DNA of 64,000 nucleotides. Origin: Enterococcus_D entomosocium. Lineage in GTDB: Bacteria; Bacillota; Bacilli; Lactobacillales; Enterococcaceae. Shown here in pieces: positions 35,792 to 43,646 of the stretch. The notes beneath the pieces are model-generated. The model saw only the letters and a program-made list of their open reading frames with translations. It searched no databases and had not been told where the DNA came from. Location: assembly GCF_030441895.1 (NCBI RefSeq), contig NZ_JARJAS010000014.1; one strand, written 5' to 3'. Within the stretch, counting starts at the first letter, position 1; each line of letters opens with the position of its first letter. The translations under genes were made by a program, and so were the position numbers.

Positions 35792-36646
35792 CTAGGATTC
35801 GCACATACTCTTTGTAGCAGCGATATAGGCTGCTTGCAAACGTTTCGTGATCGAACCCAATGTACCATTGCCAACTGATTTCCCATCTACTTTGACGATA
35901 GGCACAATTTCCCAGACAGAATTGGTCAAAAAACATTCTTGCGCGTTGTTTAGTGCCTCAACAGGGACAGGTTCTTCTCGATAAGGAATTTCTAATTGCT
36001 GACACAACTGTAGCACCTTCATTTTCGTGATACCTGGTAATACCAAGCGTCCATCCGGATGTGTATAGACGATACCATCAATGACAAACCAGAGATTTGA
36101 TGCCGAAGCTTCCGTGAAACATCCATCTCGTTGCAGGAGTGCATCATCGAACCCCGCTTCGATCGCTTGATCTAGCGCTAACAGATTTCCTAACAAGCTC
36201 AATGATTTGATATCACAATGCAACCAACGCTCATCTGGAAGAACGGTCGCAGTTAGCCCTGCATGCTGCATTTCCAGAGGTCGTTCAAAGGGGATCACAT
36301 TTGCGGTCACGACTCCTTTGACTGCTCCAGCAGACGGAAACTCGTGATTGCGGGGAGAGGCGATTCCTCTGGTGATTTGAAGATAGATCTCTCCTTCTGT
36401 GATTCCTTCGGTTTTAACCAGTAACTTAAGGTTTTCAGTTAATTGGGGAATTGTATAAGGCAATGTCAGTTTAATTTTTTGCGCACTACTTTCTAAGCGA
36501 GTCATATGCTCCCCTAACATAAAGCAGCGACCATTATAGATTCGAATCACTTCATAGATTCCGTCACCATACTGATAACCGCGATCTTCAATGTCAATTT
36601 TCACCGCTTCTCGATCAACGATTTGATCGTTCCATAAAACCTTCAT
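35792..36646 (-). CDS. dat: D-amino-acid (D-alanine) aminotransferase
   Basis: PLP enzyme interconverting D-alanine/2-oxoglutarate and pyruvate/D-glutamate, 284 residues, fold type IV. The PLP Lys147 lies in HCDIKSLSLLGN. IEDRGYQYGDGIYEVIR near the start and SNLWFVIDG are characteristic of Dat rather than branched-chain aminotransferase. Provides D-amino acids for cell wall. GGAG site before the ATG. Confidence 0.92.
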   Translation of the reverse strand: MKVLWNDQIVDREAVKIDIEDRGYQYGDGIYEVIRIYNGRCFMLGEHMTRLESSAQKIKLTLPYTIPQLTENLKLLVKTEGITEGEIYLQITRGIASPRNHEFPSAGAVKGVVTANVIPFERPLEMQHAGLTATVLPDERWLHCDIKSLSLLGNLLALDQAIEAGFDDALLQRDGCFTEASASNLWFVIDGIVYTHPDGRLVLPGITKMKVLQLCQQLEIPYREEPVPVEALNNAQECFLTNSVWEIVPIVKVDGKSVGNGTLGSITKRLQAAYIAATKSMCES

Positions 36647-36721
36647 TTCCTCACTCCTATCGTCCTTCTCGTTTCAATAAGTATAGCATTTGTCTTTAGG
36701 CCTTGCTACGTAGTGCTTAAA

Positions 36722-36763
36722 AACAAAAAACCTGCTGATGGAGACCGCTCCAACAGCAAGGTA
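36722..36763 (-). terminator. Terminator of the AI-2E-type permease gene
   Basis: Minus-strand stem CCTTGCTGTTGGAG / CTCCATCAGCAGG followed by TTTTTTG. Confidence 0.8.
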
Positions 36764-36774
36764 GAACATTTTCG

Positions 36775-37875
36775 TTATAATGAATCTTTATCAATTACAG
36801 ATCGTTCTAATTTTCGTTCTTGAAAAAAACGCAACAATGTACCAGACATTGCCATCACGATCGAATACACTGGCAGTGCCACGATCATGCCTACAAATCC
36901 AAGCAAGTTGCCGGCAATCAATAATAAGAAAACCGCAATGATTGGATGGATATGCAAAACTTTTTTCATCACTAATGGTGAAACAAGATACGATTCACCT
37001 AACTGAATGATCGTGATTCCGACAATCAGAAAAATAGCTGTTCGAATGTCTTGACTTAACGCAAATAAAAAGGCTGGTGCTGCTCCGATAAAGGGGCCGA
37101 AATAAGGAATAATGTCCAGAACGCCGCAAATTAATCCTAATAGTAAGGCATTTTGTAAGCCTAGCAAAGAAAAAATGAAATAGCTTGAAACCGCAACATA
37201 AGAACAAACCAGCAATTTCCCACCGATGTACGCTGACGCTGCTTGATGAAAATCACTACAAAGTTGTCGCATTAAGCCTTGATAGTTTTTCGGTGTCTTA
37301 CTTGCCAAAAAATCAGGAACTTTCTCACCGTCTTTAAACATATACACTAATAACAGTGGGATCGTAAACAAGACGATCGCTGAATGAGAAACGATGGAGA
37401 TCAAACTCGTCAGACTATTGGTTGCCCCGGTAATAAACTGTAAGGCAAAGTTGCTAGCTTGGGAAATATCAATCGAATCAATAAAAGGACCAAATAATTC
37501 TTCTAAATAAGAATGATCAATAGTATCGATCACCAAATTGATGATGATGGGAATTTGATTGATAAAACGCCCCATCTCATAGGCTAATGCTGGTCCAATC
37601 ACCTGAACGATCAAATACGCTGCAAAAACGATCAGCAGCAATGTCGAATATAGCGCAATGCTTTTCTTTTTCGTTCTTTTTTTTACCCAATTAAAGAAAG
37701 GTAAAAAGATGTAAAAAATAAAAATTGAAATCAATACTGGTAAAAAGACACTAGAAAAGATGGCTTCCAGTGGTCGAAAGACAAACAGTATATTTGAATA
37801 GATCCAGACCGCGATCCCTAAGAGACAGACGATCACTAGACCTGCAAAAATTTTTGATTTTTTAAGAAACTCCAA
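36775..37875 (-). CDS. AI-2E family transporter (YhhT/PerM-like)
   Basis: Polytopic membrane protein, 366 residues, about eight helices with a long helical segment in the middle. The C-terminal GVLDIIPYFGPFIGAAPA and LGFVGMIVALPVYSI stretches are diagnostic of the family. Members export small molecules or ions; the substrate here is unknown. The start is TTG at 37875 with AGGAGG eight bases before it. Confidence 0.85.
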   Translation of the reverse strand: MEFLKKSKIFAGLVIVCLLGIAVWIYSNILFVFRPLEAIFSSVFLPVLISIFIFYIFLPFFNWVKKRTKKKSIALYSTLLLIVFAAYLIVQVIGPALAYEMGRFINQIPIIINLVIDTIDHSYLEELFGPFIDSIDISQASNFALQFITGATNSLTSLISIVSHSAIVLFTIPLLLVYMFKDGEKVPDFLASKTPKNYQGLMRQLCSDFHQAASAYIGGKLLVCSYVAVSSYFIFSLLGLQNALLLGLICGVLDIIPYFGPFIGAAPAFLFALSQDIRTAIFLIVGITIIQLGESYLVSPLVMKKVLHIHPIIAVFLLLIAGNLLGFVGMIVALPVYSIVMAMSGTLLRFFQERKLERSVIDKDSL

Positions 37876-38036
37876 TAATAAATCCTCCTGATTCTAGAAA
37901 GTAATTCAACTTTTTTCAGTTTAGCATAATTTTAAAAACGAAGGATGATTTCAAGAAGAATTTTTCAAAAATCCATGTTTTTCATAGCAAACTTTCAATT
38001 AATTTAATTTTTTTCATCTCTACATCTCGAATCTAA

Positions 38037-38465
38037 TCAATTTTGATGAGCTGAAAACGGCAACGGAATATGCAACCGTCTGACAAAGTAGACTGCTGAA
38101 GCAAACTGGAGCAACCCTAGCAAAAAGAAAATCACATGCAAGACATTCCATTCTTGTAATAAGATGACCTGCACGATGATCCAGACAACTAAACTCATGC
38201 CTAAAAGCATTACCCCGTGGTACCCTTTGTTAAGCCGCAAGAGGAAAACAACAATCAGATTACCCAAACCTAAGATAGCGAACAAAAACAAGCCGGGAAT
38301 TAAGAAGGTCGTGAAGGGTGTTCCTTGCAGCATGGCCGCTTCCAAACCAGCAAATGTCTCCCCTTTGCTTAACGGCTCAATGCTTTTAAACGCCAATAGA
38401 CTTCCTCCACAAGCGCCAACACCAATAAAGAGACACAAAAAAAGTAACGCAAAGCGCATCTTCAT
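38037..38465 (-). CDS. Hypothetical four-helix membrane protein
   Basis: 142 residues from the ATG at 38465, placed by AGGAG nine bases upstream. Four hydrophobic helices; a short extracytoplasmic loop rich in Gly/Lys follows helix 1. No family recognised. No terminator is evident after the stop. Confidence 0.65.
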   Translation of the reverse strand: MKMRFALLFLCLFIGVGACGGSLLAFKSIEPLSKGETFAGLEAAMLQGTPFTTFLIPGLFLFAILGLGNLIVVFLLRLNKGYHGVMLLGMSLVVWIIVQVILLQEWNVLHVIFFLLGLLQFASAVYFVRRLHIPLPFSAHQN

Positions 38466-38538
38466 TTTTCTCCACTCCTTCTTAAAACCCAACGCAACTA
38501 AAAAAATATTCTCAGTGACACATCGATTTTCTTATTCC

Positions 38539-38955
38539 TTATTCGCTTTTTGCTGAATAGATAAATGCGGCAATTTGCTGCTCTTCCACAGAGGAAAAGC
38601 CACACGCCTCATAAAAATGACGCGTTTTTTCTGTGTTGTCCGTAATCAAAACCTTTTGCCGTATTGATGGATGATTCGCCAGCATTTTTTTGAGTAATCG
38701 CTGACCAATTTTTTGACCTTGGAACTCGGATGCTACTAATAGATCTTGAATATAAAGAATGGTTTGTCCATCGGTTATGCAACGGATAAGCCCCACTAGC
38801 TGCTCTTCAACATAGGCCGTGATCACCTCTGAGTGGGCTAACGCTTTTAAAAGACGCTCGGGATCTTTAGTATAGGCGCTCCAGCCAACTCCCTCATACA
38901 AAGCGAGTACTTGATTTGAATCAGATGGTAATTGGTCTTTAAAGACGATCTTCAT
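38539..38955 (-). CDS. GNAT-family N-acetyltransferase
   Basis: 138-residue acetyltransferase. The acetyl-CoA-binding motif A is DLLVASEFQGQKIGQRLLKK (about residues 70-89), followed by NTEKTRHFYEACGFSS. Acceptor unknown. AAGGAGG site. It lies downstream of the LCP gene but a 200-base gap with a large inverted repeat separates them. Confidence 0.85.
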   Translation of the reverse strand: MKIVFKDQLPSDSNQVLALYEGVGWSAYTKDPERLLKALAHSEVITAYVEEQLVGLIRCITDGQTILYIQDLLVASEFQGQKIGQRLLKKMLANHPSIRQKVLITDNTEKTRHFYEACGFSSVEEQQIAAFIYSAKSE

Positions 38956-39003
38956 ACTTTTCCTCCTTGTAATAACTTAGCGACAGGGTGGAACAATAGA
39001 AAT

Positions 39004-39099
39004 AGAGTTGACAGCTCTTTTCCAAACAAACTCTTGTTATTAAGCCGTAATGCATTGCTTGACTAAAGAGTATCCTGAGGAAAAGCGGCTGTCAACTCT
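39004..39099. repeat. Large imperfect inverted repeat
   Basis: Arms of 20-21 bases (AGAGTTGACAGCTCTTTTCC at 39004-39023 and its near complement at 39079-39099) enclose 55 bases with an inner ACTCT/AGAGT pair. Each arm contains a TTGACA facing inward. No T run follows on either strand. Confidence 0.65.
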
Positions 39100-39155
39100 A
39101 ATTACGAAATACTTGAAGAACAAAATTGAACTGGTTCTGTTTCTAAGCCAGGACG

Positions 39156-40079
39156 TTAATCAATCAACAACTCATTTTTTAAACGTTGGCTCGTCGTCTG
39201 TTGCTCTTCAGGCGTTACTTCTTGATAGGAAATTCCATATTCTCCTCTGAAGCCATCGCCGGTGAACCCACTGCCAGCCATTTGGTAAGACTCGACAGTC
39301 CCTAATGCTGATTGATATTGGATAAATAATTGACTCATTTGCGAAAAAGTTAGATCGGTTTCGCCATTTTCTCCAATGATCGTTAGCAGATCCTGAATCC
39401 GCATCACGCTGGAAAGTGAAACTAACTCTTTTGCCAGAATCTCAGTCACTTCTCTCTGACGGCGCTGACGGCCATAGTCACCTTCTGGATCATCCTTTCG
39501 CATACGAGTATACTGAAGCGCCTCCCAGCCATCTAAATCGAGGATCCCCTCTGGGTAATCGATTTTCTCAGCAGTAAAAGCAAATTCATTTTCAACCGTG
39601 ATGCCACCAATTGCATCAACAAGATCTGCCATCCCATCCATGTTTAAGGAGAAATAATGATGGATCGGTATATCAAGATATTGTTCGACGGTTTCAATCA
39701 TCATCTTTGCCCCACCAAAAGAATGGGCATGATTGATTTTATCATGGTACCCTTGTCCCACGATTTCCACATAAGCATCTCTAGGAATACTCGTGAGGGT
39801 GGTTTTTCTTGTGGCAGGGTTCAACGTTGCTACCATGATGGTGTTGGCGCGAAAATCGGTTTTGCGACGAGAGTCATTGGCGATCCCTAACAAAAGAAGG
39901 CTCAGAGGCTCGGCATTTTCGATGACTTCCGCCTCTTCTCGTCCTTCGATTGGACGATGGATCGAGTGGGCAACATCCTCTACTTGAAAATACACCCTAA
40001 CCGCATAGACAGTTCCTGCTGAGATAATTCCGGTCAGCAATACCAGGAAAATGATTATTAGTTTTTTTGCTGTACTCAA
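39156..40079 (-). CDS. LCP-family (LytR-CpsA-Psr) glycopolymer transferase
   Basis: Membrane-anchored enzyme that attaches wall polymers to peptidoglycan, about 307 residues. One N-terminal membrane helix is followed by the LCP domain: ANTIMVATLNP, TLTSIPRDAYVEI, HDKINHAHSFGG, and the arginine-rich YTRMRKDDPEGDYGRQRRQ. The start is taken as TTG at 40079, six bases after GGGGGA; longer frames overlap the PAP2 gene. Last gene of the M-box operon. In Enterococcus hirae and faecium the related psr gene lies near pbp5, which is absent here. Confidence 0.85.
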   Translation of the reverse strand: MSTAKKLIIIFLVLLTGIISAGTVYAVRVYFQVEDVAHSIHRPIEGREEAEVIENAEPLSLLLLGIANDSRRKTDFRANTIMVATLNPATRKTTLTSIPRDAYVEIVGQGYHDKINHAHSFGGAKMMIETVEQYLDIPIHHYFSLNMDGMADLVDAIGGITVENEFAFTAEKIDYPEGILDLDGWEALQYTRMRKDDPEGDYGRQRRQREVTEILAKELVSLSSVMRIQDLLTIIGENGETDLTFSQMSQLFIQYQSALGTVESYQMAGSGFTGDGFRGEYGISYQEVTPEEQQTTSQRLKNELLID

Positions 40080-40080
40080 T

Positions 40081-40734
40081 TTATCTCCCCCTAAGTACAT
40101 ATTTTTTGATTGAAAAGACGAAAGCATAGGTGATATAACTGATCCCACTTGCCAATAAAATACTTGCTAGCAAGTCGCTGGGATAGTGAACCCCAAATAG
40201 CAACCGACTCATCATAATCAGCAACAAATAGATCAATCCTAGAAATAGCGCCATGTTTTGGATAAAGTGACGCTTGCCTCTTTTGGCAGGAACTGTTTGC
40301 CCCAAGAAAAAGAGGAGAGAAATAATCAACGTGGTCGCTAATAATGTATGTCCACTCGGAAAACTTGCTGATGCCCGTTCCATACTGTCAGCAAAATCCG
40401 GTCTCGGTCGATCAACTACTTTCTTGATCACTTGACCAACACCACTGATCACAATCATATTCCCCATCAACCAAAGACTTTCTAACCGCTGCTTGCGCAT
40501 AAATAAAATACTTGCTAACAGGAAATGAACGACAGCTATGGGAATGATCGTAGCCGTACTGGCAAGTGGGAGAAAAAGCGATTCCACAGCAGGTGTCCGC
40601 CATTGAGGCAACTGGGAAAACAGGTTGTCGATGCTTTGGAACCAGCGCGGTTCTAATGCTACGAGGAAAAACAGCCATGCAAAACAGCTGCAGAGTATTC
40701 CGCCTATCACTCCTTTTTTTGCTGTTTTACTCAT
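40081..40734 (-). CDS. PAP2-family membrane phosphatase
   Basis: 217 residues with about six helices. The three phosphatase signature pieces are present: KKVVDRPRP, SFPSGHT and SRLLFGVHYPSD. Candidate for recycling undecaprenyl or other lipid pyrophosphates made by the neighbouring wall enzymes. The ATG overlaps the stop of the preceding SEDS gene (ATGA). Confidence 0.88.
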   Translation of the reverse strand: MSKTAKKGVIGGILCSCFAWLFFLVALEPRWFQSIDNLFSQLPQWRTPAVESLFLPLASTATIIPIAVVHFLLASILFMRKQRLESLWLMGNMIVISGVGQVIKKVVDRPRPDFADSMERASASFPSGHTLLATTLIISLLFFLGQTVPAKRGKRHFIQNMALFLGLIYLLLIMMSRLLFGVHYPSDLLASILLASGISYITYAFVFSIKKYVLRGR

Positions 40735-41924
40735 GTTAAGCCCCTACTTTCTTTTAATGGATACGACCTATTTTTGGCTTTTATCGGAAATTTGTCTAAC
40801 CCAAAGATAATTCCCATAGCAATGCTGATCGCAATCAGAGAGGTTCCTCCTTGACTTAAGAATGGTAAGGGAATGCCGGTTAAAGGCAGCAAACCGATCG
40901 CCGCTCCGATGTTTTCAAAAATTTGAAAAACCAAACCAAACACATAGGTAATCGCAATATAGACCGATGCTTTGTTATTTGTTTTTAAAGCAGCAAAAAT
41001 GATTTGATAGATCAGATAGAAATAAAGGAAGATGACTAAAGTACTTCCTAAAAAGCCATACGTTTCTCCAATGACTGTAAAGATCATATCTGACTCCCGA
41101 ACCGGCACATACACCGTTGTATGGGTATCAGGTGCCCCCAATAAGCCGCCAGAACCAATCGCCCACATACTGCGGACTTGTTGGAAAGCGATGGAATCTT
41201 GGTACGCGAGTGGATCTGCCCAGGCTCTCACCCGATCCAATTGATATTGTGAAAAGTGAAGGCGAAACAACACACGATTGCCCCATTCCGTGAATACGAG
41301 TAGCAACAAAATAGCACCAAGAGCGGCAATCAAACCGATCACGACGGTCAGTATTTTCCAATGAACACCGGAAATGATGAATAAGGCACCTAACATCACG
41401 ATAAACACCAAACTCGTTCCAAAGTCCCGCTGCATAAACATCAATAAAAATGTGGGTAAGCTGTATAGCAGGATCTTAGTAACATAGATCAAATCGGATT
41501 TGATTGTTCGTTCTGCTTTACGTTTCTCATAGACTAAAGTGAGATAGACCATAAAGAGCATAAAGGCCACTTTCATAAACTCAGAAGGCTGAATCGTAAA
41601 CGCACCAAATCTGATCCACCGTTTGGTGTGCGTTTGTTCAAACATCGTTTGATCGTAAAACCAATGAAGAGAGGCCATCAAACCAAGTGATAGTAAGTAC
41701 AAAAGACCAGAAAAGCGGAGGAGTAAATTCGTAGGAATCAAACTCGTTACAAAAAGAGCAATCGCCGAAAGGATACAAAAGAGGATCTGCCGAAAAACAA
41801 TCCCTGAAGGATCATTGCCATCCATCACAGAAGCCTGATGTTGTACCCAGATACTTAACAAAAACAGCAGGAAAATCGGCAGCAATAAAGCATAGTTTGC
41901 TTCATGTCGTTTGAGGAACTTCAT
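40731..41924 (-). CDS. SEDS-family glycosyltransferase (RodA-like)
   Basis: Polytopic peptidoglycan polymerase of the RodA/FtsW/SpoVE family, 397 residues, about ten helices. RWIRFGAFTIQPSEFMK, the catalytic-loop ESDMIFTVIGETYG and GIPLPFLSQGGTS are SEDS hallmarks. It overlaps the preceding SEDS gene by 23 bases. Which class A or B PBP it partners is not shown in this window. Confidence 0.88.
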   Translation of the reverse strand: MKFLKRHEANYALLLPIFLLFLLSIWVQHQASVMDGNDPSGIVFRQILFCILSAIALFVTSLIPTNLLLRFSGLLYLLSLGLMASLHWFYDQTMFEQTHTKRWIRFGAFTIQPSEFMKVAFMLFMVYLTLVYEKRKAERTIKSDLIYVTKILLYSLPTFLLMFMQRDFGTSLVFIVMLGALFIISGVHWKILTVVIGLIAALGAILLLLVFTEWGNRVLFRLHFSQYQLDRVRAWADPLAYQDSIAFQQVRSMWAIGSGGLLGAPDTHTTVYVPVRESDMIFTVIGETYGFLGSTLVIFLYFYLIYQIIFAALKTNNKASVYIAITYVFGLVFQIFENIGAAIGLLPLTGIPLPFLSQGGTSLIAISIAMGIIFGLDKFPIKAKNRSYPLKESRGLT

Positions 41925-43056
41925 TAAGTATACCCTCCTCTCGTTCTAGTTTCAGGCATAAACTGAAGGCAAATGAAAGAATAAAGTAACTGGAGCCACC
42001 ATAACTAATGAATGGCAAAGGTACCCCCGTCATCGGCATCAACCCTAAAATACTGGCAATATTGATACTTGTTTGTAATAACAGCAACGTGCTGGTTCCC
42101 AATAATATTAAGCCAATCTGAGGATTTGCGATTGCCGCTGATCGTATAAACAGACGTAAAATGATTACGAATAATAAAGCGATGACAAAAATGCCGAAAA
42201 TCAACCCTAATTCCTCTACTAAAACGGAGAAAATAAAATCAGTCTCTGCTACTGGTAAAAAGCCTTTCTTGGTGATGCTATTTCCTAAACCAAGGCCCGT
42301 AAGACCACCATTGAACAAAGCATAGTAGGAATGGATCATTTGGAATCCTTGATTATATGGGTCGGAAAATGGATCTCCCACTAATCGAATTCGGTTATAC
42401 ACATGCATAAACATGTGGGGCAATAAATCATTGTTTCCTAAAAAGAGGATCAACATAGCAACCAAGAACAGACTGATTAATAACCCGCCAAACAAAAGAG
42501 CCGTGAGTTTAACGGGTACCTGAACCGTGGTAATCATGATAAAAGCCAAGAAAAGTAAAATCATCACGCCGGCTACTTTTGGTTGAATGAGGATCAACAC
42601 ACAGCACAAAAATAAAACGAAAAGCGGACGTTTCATTTCCTGCAAGGTAGTTTTTGCTGATTGAAAGTAATGAGCAAGGTATAAGACCATGCCCACATTC
42701 ACGATCTCTGAGGGCTGAAATTGTATCCCTACAATCGAGACCCATCGTTGCGCTCCATTGACAGAAACACCGAAAAACGGCAAACGTGCCAATAGTAAAG
42801 TAAAGACGCCAAATGCCAACAGACCGATCGCTAAATATTTACTGAGCAGAATCTCACGCCGTGTTCGCTGAATAATGAAAAGGAGCACCCAGCTGAGTAA
42901 CAGAAAGACAAGCTGACGCATAAATAAGCTTGCTGGCGGCTGATCTCTCGTTAATAAACGATAAGAACTTGCACTATAAATCATTAAAAGACCGATAAGG
43001 CTCAATAGCAAATAAGCTATGATCAGCAGCCAATCGATCTTCTTTTTTTCTATCAT
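41902..43056 (-). CDS. SEDS-family glycosyltransferase (FtsW/RodA-like)
   Basis: 384 residues from the ATG at 43056, chosen for GAGGAG eight bases before it. QRWVSIVGIQFQPSEIVN, ETDFIFSVLVEELG and GVPLPFISYGGSS mark the SEDS family. First gene of an operon of two SEDS genes, PAP2 phosphatase and LCP protein. The leader contains an M-box riboswitch, so expression is probably tied to magnesium. Confidence 0.88.
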   Translation of the reverse strand: MIEKKKIDWLLIIAYLLLSLIGLLMIYSASSYRLLTRDQPPASLFMRQLVFLLLSWVLLFIIQRTRREILLSKYLAIGLLAFGVFTLLLARLPFFGVSVNGAQRWVSIVGIQFQPSEIVNVGMVLYLAHYFQSAKTTLQEMKRPLFVLFLCCVLILIQPKVAGVMILLFLAFIMITTVQVPVKLTALLFGGLLISLFLVAMLILFLGNNDLLPHMFMHVYNRIRLVGDPFSDPYNQGFQMIHSYYALFNGGLTGLGLGNSITKKGFLPVAETDFIFSVLVEELGLIFGIFVIALLFVIILRLFIRSAAIANPQIGLILLGTSTLLLLQTSINIASILGLMPMTGVPLPFISYGGSSYFILSFAFSLCLKLEREEGILNEVPQTT

Positions 43057-43144
43057 TGCTTCCACTCCTCTTGCCTTGGAGTAGGTGTTCAGACGGTACC
43101 AGTTATTATGCCCTTTGAGCTTAGTCATCCATCAAAGAGAAAAG

Positions 43145-43358
43145 CAAAAAAGTCTCACTTCTCTTAGGACGTCAGACTTTGCTAGCAATCTCATCGTCCG
43201 AGTTTTAGCACTATACAACGTAAAGAAAGTTGTTCCCTTTCTTAGCTATTTTATGAAAAGCCTTAATCCGACAATTCCTGTTTTACACATTGGCGTCTTT
43301 CGACGTTTCTGCGCAATAGCTTATGTTTGTATAGGAGCCTCACCTAACAAGGTTATAT
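43145..43358 (-). promoter_or_regulatory. M-box (ykoK) magnesium riboswitch of the SEDS/LCP operon
   Basis: The minus strand carries the conserved M-box core in order: GTTAGGTGAGGCTCCTATAC, AGCTATTGCGCAGAAACGTC, GAAAGACGCCAATG, AAAACAGGAATTGTCGG, TTAAGG. A TTGTT/AACAA pair can close the aptamer. Downstream is a terminator (AAAGTCTGAC / GTGAGACTTT and six T's, 43146-43181) and a competing hairpin GGACG / CGTCC that takes up the terminator's first arm. High Mg should switch the operon off. Confidence 0.88.
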
Positions 43359-43379
43359 GTTATTTTCAATCCACTATGA

Positions 43380-43408
43380 ATGGTACCCTTCCTCGTATAA
43401 AGATACAA
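43380..43408 (-). promoter_or_regulatory. Possible promoter of the M-box operon
   Basis: TTGTAT and TACCAT on the minus strand, 17 bases apart, just upstream of the aptamer. Confidence 0.4.
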
Positions 43409-43453
43409 CCCATTCTTTGTTATTTTTATTTTTCTTTAACTTTTCTTAAAGAA

Positions 43454-43486
43454 TTTAGATATTTCGAGTAATTTCCGATATCTAAA
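43454..43486. repeat. Inverted repeat upstream of the M-box promoter
   Basis: TTTAGATAT-N15-ATATCTAAA, perfect 9-bp arms; possible regulator site. Confidence 0.45.
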
Positions 43487-43564
43487 GAAAAATCAATGGA
43501 AATCATTCGACCATCACTGGATTCCCTTCGATCATACACGTTATTAAAAAACGGTCATTTTCAA

Positions 43565-43612
43565 AAAAAGACAGCTCTTTTTCTAAAACTCGAAAAAGAG
43601 CTGCTTTCTTGA
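43565..43612 (-). terminator. Terminator of the MutS2-like gene
   Basis: Minus-strand stem AAAGCAGCTCTTTTT / AAAAAGAGCTGTCTTT followed by a T run. Confidence 0.85.
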
Positions 43613-43646
43613 TTTTATACTCCCGCTCTAAATATATCTGTGCCGA

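Noticed and set aside
43085..43471. Plus-strand frame of 128 codons
   Set aside because: It runs antisense through the M-box leader and has no ribosome binding site or protein-like composition.
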